Positions 13,940-21,188 of a DNA stretch of 24,596 bases are shown here, one piece after another. Source of the stretch: JBELMB01 sp042088665 (GTDB lineage: Bacteria; Pseudomonadota; Alphaproteobacteria; Rhodobacterales; Rhodobacteraceae). Within the stretch, counting starts at the first letter, position 1. The number at the start of each line of letters is the position of its first letter. The notes under the pieces are model-generated. The model saw nothing but the letters and a program-made list of their open reading frames with translations, searched no databases and was not told where the DNA came from. Position numbers and translations under genes: made by a program. The DNA lies in assembly GCA_042088665.1 (NCBI GenBank), contig JBELMB010000066.1, forward strand, positions 1 to 24,596. The letters are read 5' to 3'.

Positions 13940-16939
13940 ATGCCCTTGTTCAAGAAACGCAACGCCAAGCCCGGCGCAAAACGCAGCCAGTCCGGAGAGC
14001 GTCGGCAATTGACCGTGCTGTTCTACGACATCGTCGGCTCCACGGCCCTGCAGGGGGCGCATGACCCCGAACGCCTGCGCGCGGCGCTTGACGAGATCCA
14101 CACCACCGCCGCCGAAGTGCTGTCCGAACAGGGCGGCTCGCTTGAGCAGGTGATGGGCGACGGGGGCATGGCCTATTTCGGCTATCCGCTGGCGCAGGAA
14201 GACGCGGCGTTTGCCGCAGTGGACGCCGCGCTGAAGCTGCTGGACGCCCGGACAGAGATCGACGACGCCCCTGCCCTGCGAATCGGCATCGCCACCAGCG
14301 TCGTGGTCCTGCCGGAAACCCCCGATGCGCTGTCCAGCGGTCGGCTTGGCGCGGTGGGTGTGGCCCCCAACCTCGCGGCGCGGCTGGAATCGGCGGCGGC
14401 ACCGAACACTGTTCTGGTCTCGCCCGCCACCTATGCGCTGACGGCGCGGGCGGTGGAGTATGCGCCGATGGACGGGCTGAACCTGAAAGGCTTTGCCGAT
14501 GTCAAACGGGCCTGGCGCGCCGATGCCCTGCGCGAGATCGACAGCCGACACGCCCGGGACCGCGACGGCAACACGCCTTTCACCGGCCGCGGCGCCGAAA
14601 TGGAGACGCTCAACAGCGACTGGCAAAACGTGCGCGGTGGACAGGGCACGGCGATCCTGATCGAAGGCGAGCCGGGGATTGGCAAATCCCGCCTGCTGGC
14701 GCATTTCCTGCGCGGGACACCCGACGCCCGCCAGATGCTGCTGCAATGCCAGCCGCGCACGCAGGGAGAGGCGCTCTTTGCGCTGATCCAGATGTATGAG
14801 CGGGCCTATGAGCGCGACAGCGACCCGCTGATGAGCGCGGCCGCGATGCACACGGCAGAGGCGCTCGGCGCATTGGAGGAGGACGAGACGCTCAGCCCGG
14901 AGGCACGGCGCGCCGCCATCCTCGACATCGTTCTGGCAGAGATCCTGACCCTTGCGCGCGACCGCCCGCTGCTGATCCTTGCCGAAGATCTGCACTGGGC
15001 CGACGAAGTGACGCTGGCGGTGCTTGAGCAACTGGCCCTCAAGGCGTCGGGCTACCCGATCCTGCTGTTGGCCACCACCCGCCCCGAAGGCGCCCTTGGG
15101 GATCTGGGCGAGGTGCTGCGCCCGCTGCCCCTCTCGCCGCTGGATGACCCCGCGGCGCGCGCGCTGATCACCGCCGCCGCCCCCGCGCCCCTGACATCCC
15201 AGACAGAGGACTGGATCGTGGCACGCGGTGATGGCAACCCGCTGTTCCTGATCGAGCTGACCGCGCATGCCTGCGATCTGGATGACCTCAGCCCGCAGGA
15301 CCGCCTGAAAAGCGCCGATGTCTTTACCCTGCGCGACCTGCTTTCGGCGCGGCTGGATCGCGCGGGACAGGCAAAGCGCACGGCCCAGATCGCCAGCGTG
15401 CTGGGGCGTGAATACCCCTATCATGTGCTGACACGCCTGCTCGCGGCCAAGCCCCGCGACGACGTCGATGCCGACCTCCAGCGCCTTGTGGACCATGGCG
15501 TCAAGGAGGCGGTCGGCAACGGCTATGCCTATGCCTTTCGTCACGCATTGGTGCGCGACGTGGCCTATGACAGCCAGTTGCGCAGCGTGCGCGAGGCCCT
15601 GCATGGCCAGATTGTCGATCTTGTCGATGCGGACCCGGATCTGGCCGAGGACGTGCCGGACATCCTGATGGCAGAACATTGCCTCGCTGCCGAACGCACG
15701 GAACGCGGTGTGTCGCTGTTGATCGAGGTGGCCGAAGAGGCGATCCGCCGGTCGGCCCTGCGCGCCCCGCGCGCCACGCTGGAACGCGCCCGCGCTTTGC
15801 TGCCCAAGCTGGACGAGGGCGCGCGGCGGGATCTGCTGTTGTTGCGGGTCCTGCAACTGCTCGGCCCGCTCGTGACCCAGATGGATGGCCCCCGCGCGGC
15901 AGAGCCGCTCTACGCCGCGGCGCAACTGCTGTATTTCGCGCTGCCAGATGAACAGCGGCAGGACTATTTTCCCGTGCTCTGGGGCTGGTGGTTCACCGCA
16001 AGCGACCTGACCGAACAGACCCGCCGATCCGAAGTCCTGATCCGTGACGTGACCCCGGATCAGGATCCGGAATCGCGCCTGCAGGCCTTGCATTGCGGCT
16101 GGGCCACGCTGTTTGACAGCGGCGCGCATGATCGCTGTCTGAGCGCGATCAACGACGGGCTGGCGCTGTACGACCCAGAGGTCGGGCGCAAGTCGCGCTA
16201 CCTTTACGGTCACGACGCAAGGGTCTGCGGTCTGGGCGAGCGGGCGCTGTGCGGCTGGCTGACCGGTCAGATGGACATGAGCGCAGAGGCCATCGCGGCC
16301 TGCGAGGCATGGGCCGATGAGACCGCCCATATGTCCAGCCGCCTGCACGGCTTGGACATCGCTTTGCAGGTGGGCTTTTTCAATCGTGACCTGACATCGA
16401 TCGACCGGATCCTTGGCAAGATCGGCGCGGTCTCCGCGGCGGAGGCGGCCCCGGCCATCCACGCCAAACGACAGATCTTTCGCGGCTGGATCGCGGTCCG
16501 GGCCGGCGACACTGCGCAGGCCGCGGCGGTGACTGGCGGACTGGCACAGCTGCGCGCAATGGGCGTGCTGGAAGACACCCCCTTTTATGCCGACATCGCC
16601 GCCGAAGTGACCGCCGCCACGCAGGGCAATGACGCCGCGCTGGGTCCCTTGCGGGATGAGATTGACGAAGCGCGCAACACCGGCCTGATCTACTGGTTGC
16701 CGGAACTGCTGCGCCGTCAGGCCCTGCTGGATCCGGCGGCAGCAGAAACCGCGCTGAGCGAAGGATGGCAGGTGGCCAGCACGCAGGGCGCACACCAGTT
16801 GATCCTGCGCAATCTTGCGACCCGGCTGGATCTGGGGTTGGCGGTGCCGCCCGAAGCGGTATCCGCGCTGCGGGAGCATTTACCGGGGCTGTCCGACAGT
16901 GCGCTGCGCCAGAGGGTCCTGCGTGACCTTGGGCTTTGA
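13940..16939 (+). CDS. Class III adenylate/guanylate cyclase with STAND/AAA ATPase and TPR region
   Basis: This 999-residue protein joins three parts. The cyclase catalytic domain (about 20-190) has metal-binding D30 (LFYDIVGST) and D74 (MGDGGMAYFGYP) and transition-state residues N144 and R148 (NLAARLE). The residues just before N144 are V-A rather than the common E/D-T, so nucleotide specificity is open. An ATPase follows, with Walker A (GEPGIGKS near 243) and Walker B (LILAEDLHWAD near 345-355). The C-terminal 450 or so residues are helical TPR-like repeats. Such proteins are signal-responsive cNMP makers. ATG 13940 is preferred to the longer frame from 13733, which would run over the divergent regulator gene; the Shine-Dalgarno is weak. 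Its stop overlaps the YcaO start by 17 nt. Confidence 0.9.
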   Translation: MPLFKKRNAKPGAKRSQSGERRQLTVLFYDIVGSTALQGAHDPERLRAALDEIHTTAAEVLSEQGGSLEQVMGDGGMAYFGYPLAQEDAAFAAVDAALKLLDARTEIDDAPALRIGIATSVVVLPETPDALSSGRLGAVGVAPNLAARLESAAAPNTVLVSPATYALTARAVEYAPMDGLNLKGFADVKRAWRADALREIDSRHARDRDGNTPFTGRGAEMETLNSDWQNVRGGQGTAILIEGEPGIGKSRLLAHFLRGTPDARQMLLQCQPRTQGEALFALIQMYERAYERDSDPLMSAAAMHTAEALGALEEDETLSPEARRAAILDIVLAEILTLARDRPLLILAEDLHWADEVTLAVLEQLALKASGYPILLLATTRPEGALGDLGEVLRPLPLSPLDDPAARALITAAAPAPLTSQTEDWIVARGDGNPLFLIELTAHACDLDDLSPQDRLKSADVFTLRDLLSARLDRAGQAKRTAQIASVLGREYPYHVLTRLLAAKPRDDVDADLQRLVDHGVKEAVGNGYAYAFRHALVRDVAYDSQLRSVREALHGQIVDLVDADPDLAEDVPDILMAEHCLAAERTERGVSLLIEVAEEAIRRSALRAPRATLERARALLPKLDEGARRDLLLLRVLQLLGPLVTQMDGPRAAEPLYAAAQLLYFALPDEQRQDYFPVLWGWWFTASDLTEQTRRSEVLIRDVTPDQDPESRLQALHCGWATLFDSGAHDRCLSAINDGLALYDPEVGRKSRYLYGHDARVCGLGERALCGWLTGQMDMSAEAIAACEAWADETAHMSSRLHGLDIALQVGFFNRDLTSIDRILGKIGAVSAAEAAPAIHAKRQIFRGWIAVRAGDTAQAAAVTGGLAQLRAMGVLEDTPFYADIAAEVTAATQGNDAALGPLRDEIDEARNTGLIYWLPELLRRQALLDPAAAETALSEGWQVASTQGAHQLILRNLATRLDLGLAVPPEAVSALREHLPGLSDSALRQRVLRDLGL

Positions 16940-18157
16940 CCCCGTTGCAGCCAATGTGCTGCAGGGACAGGCGAGACAGAGCGCCGCGCGCACCTTGACG
17001 CCAGAGGCGCTCTGGTCCCGTCTTGCGCCACGGTTGCGGCGCTTCGGGATCACCCGCGTGGCCGATGTGACCGGGCTGGACCATCTTGGCTTTCCGGTGG
17101 CGCAAGCGGTGCGGCCCATGGCCCGCTCAAACGCGGTGACACAGGGCAAGGCGCCCAGCCTCGCCGGGGCCGCGGTGGGAGCTGTGCTGGAGTGCCTTGA
17201 AATGGCATCGGGCGAGGACCTGCAGGCGCTGGTTCCTGTCGCGAGCCAGACGGATCAATGCGACCCCGGTGGTCTTTGGGCCACCCGCGCGCCCGGTGCC
17301 CATTGGCCGGATGCGCAGACCCCCTTTGTCGCGGCATGGAACATCACGCAAGATGCGCCCGCCGCGGTGCCACGCGACCTGCTCTCGACGGATTTCGCAC
17401 GCGGGGCCACGGCGGAGGCTGCGCCGGTGCTGCGTCATTCCATCGGGTTGGGCGCGGGCACCAGTTGGGCTGCTGCCTGCAACAGGGCCTGCTGGAATGT
17501 CTGGAGGCCGATGCCCGCATCCGTGCGGACCGCGTGCCCCAAGCCTTGCCACTGGACCTGTCGCACGAGGACCCGGTCTATGGCGCTCTGCTCCGGCGCG
17601 TCATCTGCGCCAACATGCGCGTCTCGGCGCAATTGTTGCCCTGTCGCGGACCGGTCATTGCCGTCGGCATCTCCCTGATGGAGGCCCCCGGCCCCTCGTC
17701 CCTGCCCCTGCCCGCCACCGGCTTTGCCGCGCGCCTGAACGGTGCAGAGGCCGTGGCGGCGGCCCTTGCGGAGGCCGTGCAGGCCCGGCTCGCGGTGATC
17801 TCTGGCGCGCGAGAGGACATGACGCAGGCGCTTTATGCGCATGGACTGTCGGCGCAGTCCTTGCGGGATGTCTGGGAGGCCCATGGACCTTGCCACGGAC
17901 TCGCACTGCCGCCTGCCACGGGTCCGGGGGCCACGGTGTCCGATCTGGCACAGATCGCAGGCCCGGTCTTTGCGGTGCCGCTCTTGTGGGTGCCGGAGGT
18001 GCCGCTGGCGGTGTGCCGGGTGCTGGCGCCCGGTCTGCTCAGCGACCCCCTGACCCCGGACCTTGATCGCAGAACTGACATCTTGGGCGATCCGGCGCGT
18101 GCGCAGGGGCCGGACACCGGACACCCACCCGCCGCGGCGCATGAGACACGGCCATGA
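16923..18157 (+). pseudogene. YcaO-family cyclodehydratase/thioamidation protein, frameshifted
   Basis: YcaO proteins use ATP to activate peptide backbone amides, forming azolines, or thioamides when paired with TfuA. The first frame runs from GTG 16923 and shows the first ATP-binding block (RSNAVTQGKAPS through AVLECLE). Just after 'HSIGLGAGTS' homology jumps to the next frame as 'LGCCLQQGLLECLEADARI', matching the second YcaO glutamate motif. The join is near 17465 (AGTTGGG), as if one base were lost. The second frame continues to a normal C-terminus (PLAVCRVLAPGLL) and ends at TGA 18155-18157. The corrected protein would be about 410 residues. Both halves keep family motifs, so this is either a recent mutation or a sequencing error. 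No classical slippery heptamer is evident. Confidence 0.82.
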
Positions 18158-18864
18158 CCCAAGGTCCTATCGTCGTCTTCCTTGGTCCCAGCCTCCCGCG
18201 GCGCGCGGCAGAGGCGATATTGACCGCCGACTACAGACCCCCGGCAGGCCAGGGCGACCTGTTTCGCGCCTGCTCCGATGCGCCCCGGGCCATTGCGCTG
18301 ATCGACGGCGTGTTCAAGGATGCGCCCACCGTGCGCCACCGCGAGATCCTGTGGGCGCTGTCACGGGGCATTCCGGTTTTCGGGGCCTCCAGCATGGGCG
18401 CGCTGCGCGCCGCGGAACTGTCGGAGCAGGGCATGATCGGCGAAGGTCTGATCTATCGCTGGTATCGCCGCTTTGCGCTCTTGCCGGATGACGCGGTGGG
18501 GGTGACCCACAGCCCAGCGGAGGTGGGCGCGCACCCCTTGTCCCAGGCGCTGGTGGACATCCGTCGCAGCCTGCGGGCCGCCGAACGCGCCGGGGCGCTG
18601 ACACCTGCCGAGGGCAAGGCGCTCATGGCGCAACAGACCGCGCTGCCCTTTCCCGACCGCCGCATGCCGAGGGAGGCCGCCGCGTATGCCGTCTCGGCCA
18701 AGGCCAATGACGCGCGGCGCCTGTTGCAAAGGCTCGCCGCGCATCAGGCTGCCGGGTCATGGCCAAGGCCAGCCCCCTCCGAGGTCCCTGTTGTGCATGC
18801 ATGGCTCGATGACCTGCGCGACAGCGGTCTGGGTCTTGCGGATGGGATACCCAAAAAAGAATAG
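18154..18864 (+). CDS. TfuA-like protein (YcaO partner)
   Basis: This 236-residue protein has the TfuA core: 'VVFLGPSLPR' at the N-terminus, 'ALIDGVFKDAPTVRHREIL' near residues 48-66, and the diagnostic 'GASSMGALRAAELSEQGM' near residues 75-92. TfuA proteins assist YcaO enzymes in installing backbone thioamides, as in trifolitoxin-like loci and methyl-coenzyme M reductase modification; TfuA is thought to help deliver sulfide. Its ATG overlaps the YcaO stop as ATGA, so translation is coupled to YcaO. No obvious short precursor peptide lies next to it, so the substrate may be a larger protein or be encoded elsewhere. Confidence 0.9.
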   Translation: MTQGPIVVFLGPSLPRRAAEAILTADYRPPAGQGDLFRACSDAPRAIALIDGVFKDAPTVRHREILWALSRGIPVFGASSMGALRAAELSEQGMIGEGLIYRWYRRFALLPDDAVGVTHSPAEVGAHPLSQALVDIRRSLRAAERAGALTPAEGKALMAQQTALPFPDRRMPREAAAYAVSAKANDARRLLQRLAAHQAAGSWPRPAPSEVPVVHAWLDDLRDSGLGLADGIPKKE

Positions 18865-18876
18865 TGAAATTCAGAA

Positions 18877-18965
18877 GTGTTAACGGGTTCACAGATCCGC
18901 TTCAGGATTTATGGTTAACACCAGAAAAGGAACTATGGTTGATCCGTCATCCAGACCGGGATGAC
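18877..18965. promoter_or_regulatory. Inverted-repeat-rich promoter region of the metallopeptidase operon
   Basis: The 142-nt gap after TfuA is A/T-richer than its surroundings. GTGTTAAC (18877-18884) and GTTAACAC (18914-18921) are perfect inverted copies with centres 37 nt apart. GTCATCC (18946-18952) and GGATGAC (18959-18965) form a perfect 7-bp stem with a 6-nt loop, 41 nt before the next start. These suit an operator pair and a leader hairpin or second operator. No sigma-factor boxes are convincing. Confidence 0.45.
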
Positions 18966-19006
18966 AGGCCGGCCCTGGGTGGCCGAATTTGGGGGAGAGT
19001 GCCGCG

Positions 19007-20236
19007 GTGGCAAATAGTGAAACCTCTTTGGGGACGCGGTTCCTGTTGTATCCGCAGGCCCCCAGCACACCGGGATATGACAAGCCGGAGCTGGTCTGGG
19101 TCTCCGATCCGCTGGGATCGATCCAGCCGGGACCGCAGAACAGCCGCATGTATGTGGTGGATCCGGTCGGTCACAAGGACCCCTATGAATACCCCTATCT
19201 GCCGCCCTACAACGGCCCCAAGGCACCGCCGGTGGAGCCGTCTCCCGACGGGCATTTCGACCATATCGACCCGGAAAGCCGCGCCTTTCTGGGGGTGCAT
19301 CTGTTTGGCTGCGTGGCACGCATTCTCGACATCTGGGAAGGCTACATCGGCCACCGGATCGACTGGCACTTCAACGACAGCTACGAGCGCCTCGAGATCA
19401 TTCCGCTGATCGACTGGGACAATGCGCAATCCGGCTGGGGCATGCTGGAGTTTGGCTACAAATCCACGCCCGACAACCGCAAGGAGCTGTATGCGCTGAA
19501 CTTCGACGTGATCGCGCATGAGATCGGGCATTCCTTTCTCTTTGCCGAGATCGGCCTGCCGCCAAACGGGCTGGGCCCCGGGCCGGATCTGTTTCCCTAT
19601 CACGAGGGCGTCTCGGATCTGTGTTCGCTGATCGGGATGCTGCATTTCGACACCGCCACGGACCGTTTGCTGCGCCGCGACAACGGCAACCTGCTGGCCA
19701 TGAACGAGCTCAACCGCGTGGCGGAACTGGGCGATGAACGCCAGATCCGCATCGCAGGCAACGCCCGCAAGCTGTCGGATGTGGGCAATGAAGTGCACGA
19801 CCGGTCGCGTCCCTTCACGGGCGGCTTCTTTGACGCCATCGTCCAGACCTATCACGACATCGCCGTGGACCGCGGACTGGTGGAGCTGCCGCGCGGCACG
19901 ATCCCTGACGCGCGCGATCTGGACATGGATCTGGCGCATCACTACGGACGCGCCTTTGCGGCGGATTACGACCTCAAGCATTTTCAACTGAAAGAAGCGC
20001 TGGAGGAGTCGCGCGACATTCTCGCCGGGGCGCTGGCCGCCTCGTGGCGCAAGCTGGACCCAAGCTCGCTCACCTATTCGGATGCCGCGCTGGCGCTGTG
20101 CGAGAGCCTTCAGGAAAGAGGCAACGGGGATGTTGCTGAAACCATGGTCGAATGCATGGCCTGGCGCGACATCCTCACCCCCTATGATGTTCACCTGCTC
20201 GGCCGGGACCGGTCGCGCTCCGTTTCGTGGTTTTGA
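19007..20236 (+). CDS. Thermolysin-like (gluzincin) HExxH metallopeptidase
   Basis: This 409-residue protein has a zinc-peptidase core. HEIGH gives H171, E172 and H175; 'HEGVSDL' supplies the likely third ligand E200 and a conserved Asp four residues on; and 'NEVHDRSRPFTGGFFDAI' contains H264 at the place of the thermolysin transition-state histidine. It therefore resembles family M4 or a relative. No signal peptide is seen, so it probably acts in the cytoplasm or is exported by a non-Sec route. GTG 19007 is chosen because GGGGGAG precedes it by about nine bases; TTG 18989 is in frame but has no ribosome site. It lies 142 nt after TfuA in the same direction and 18 nt before the 213-residue protein. 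A role in cutting a YcaO-TfuA product or the downstream protein is inferred. Confidence 0.8.
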   Translation: MANSETSLGTRFLLYPQAPSTPGYDKPELVWVSDPLGSIQPGPQNSRMYVVDPVGHKDPYEYPYLPPYNGPKAPPVEPSPDGHFDHIDPESRAFLGVHLFGCVARILDIWEGYIGHRIDWHFNDSYERLEIIPLIDWDNAQSGWGMLEFGYKSTPDNRKELYALNFDVIAHEIGHSFLFAEIGLPPNGLGPGPDLFPYHEGVSDLCSLIGMLHFDTATDRLLRRDNGNLLAMNELNRVAELGDERQIRIAGNARKLSDVGNEVHDRSRPFTGGFFDAIVQTYHDIAVDRGLVELPRGTIPDARDLDMDLAHHYGRAFAADYDLKHFQLKEALEESRDILAGALAASWRKLDPSSLTYSDAALALCESLQERGNGDVAETMVECMAWRDILTPYDVHLLGRDRSRSVSWF

Positions 20237-20254
20237 CAAGGAAAAGGAAGACCC

Positions 20255-20896
20255 ATGTCCAATTCATCGATTTCCGATGACGTTCTGCCGCTTTTGCCGG
20301 ACGATTTTTACGACCCCTCAGAGATCGTTTTGATCGGCTCTCACATGAAGCCGTCGCCGCTGTTCAGCATGGACGAGGCCACGTCGAAACCGACCGTGGG
20401 AACCGCGGTTTCGTCCAGGGATCTCAGCCATGGTCACATGCGCCTGCGCAGCGATTATGCCGAGGAACTGCATCTGACGGCGCTTCCCAAGCAGGACACT
20501 GATGCCGCGCGCAAACTCGAAGCGATCGACAAGATGAAGGACGAGGACGCCAAGGCCAAGGAAGTGGCCAAGGTGCTGGCGGATACGCCGACCATCGCGC
20601 TGGTCTATGCCTATGGCTACGAGGGGCACACCTATCGCCTGACCAAGCCGCGCATCATGATCGTGCAGGGCATTGGCCGCCCTTACGAGTCAAAGCGCGA
20701 CCGCGATCCCTCACCGGATCTGACCGGCAAGCTCTACATGTGGAAGCTGTCCAAGCATCACCAGACGATCTCGATCGAGGTGGAGTCCGGCGATCTTGAG
20801 CAGCTCGTGCTCGAAGCCAACCAGCCGGGCAACCGTTCGGTGAACTCCTACGCCGCGCACATGCAGATGTCGCATCGCGGTGGCAAGCTGAGCTAA
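20255..20896 (+). CDS. Cysteine-free hypothetical protein paired with the metallopeptidase
   Basis: I do not recognise this 213-residue protein. Residues 1-60 are Ser/Pro/Asp-rich and probably disordered. Residues 78-110 form a charged Lys/Asp helix. Residues 113-185 look like a beta-rich domain (TIALVYAYGYEGHTYRL, LYMWKLSKHHQTISIEV), followed by a polar tail. It has no cysteine, signal peptide or membrane segment. AAGGAAAAGGAAG precedes the ATG, and the gene starts 18 nt after the peptidase stop, so the two are one operon. It could be the peptidase substrate or inhibitor, or the target of the YcaO-TfuA pair; thioamidation would not need cysteine. The third-position G/C bias is normal, so the gene is real. 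Confidence 0.8.
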   Translation: MSNSSISDDVLPLLPDDFYDPSEIVLIGSHMKPSPLFSMDEATSKPTVGTAVSSRDLSHGHMRLRSDYAEELHLTALPKQDTDAARKLEAIDKMKDEDAKAKEVAKVLADTPTIALVYAYGYEGHTYRLTKPRIMIVQGIGRPYESKRDRDPSPDLTGKLYMWKLSKHHQTISIEVESGDLEQLVLEANQPGNRSVNSYAAHMQMSHRGGKLS

Positions 20897-20905
20897 GCCT
20901 CGGCG

Positions 20906-20934
20906 CCCCCGCGACCCGAAGGGGCACGCGGGGG
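20906..20934 (+). terminator. GC-rich hairpin after the peptidase operon
   Basis: CCCCCGCG (20906-20913) pairs perfectly with CGCGGGGG (20927-20934), and the loop contains a further CCC/GGG match. It lies 9 nt past the stop of the 213-residue protein gene. It lacks a T-run but is the only strong hairpin there. The remaining 250 nt to the SulP stop hold only a 9-bp direct repeat, CCGGTTCGC (21039-21047 and 21052-21060). Confidence 0.6.
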
Positions 20935-21188
20935 ACAGCGGGCCCCTGCACATGCCGGGGGCCTGCTCTGGATCCGGGGGCAAGGCGCCAAGTTGGCCCC
21001 CCCGCGGCGCGTCTTCCCTATCGGACCGATTGAAACGACCGGTTCGCGATGCCGGTTCGCCAAATGCCCCGAACATTCAAGGCGCCTCTGCTGCCCTGCA
21101 CAGCCAGTCTCTGACGGACCCCAAAGCCGGTGTCCCATGCACAGCTAGTGAGAAACACGCGGTCCTTGACCCGTCGAAAGCGGCCTCG

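Noticed and set aside
12910..14064. Plus-strand frame with a Thr/Gly-rich start at ATG 13027, preceded by GGGAAGG
   Set aside because: It runs antisense through the CRP-family gene, and its third positions are not G/C-rich. A very short product near the CRP box remains possible but is unsupported.
13934..16879. Long minus-strand frame (981 codons) opposite the cyclase
   Set aside because: Shadow of the cyclase gene, whose plus-strand catalytic and ATPase motifs are clear.
21039..21060. 9-bp direct repeat CCGGTTCGC
   Set aside because: Too short and isolated in GC-rich DNA; no element ends or duplicated target around it.
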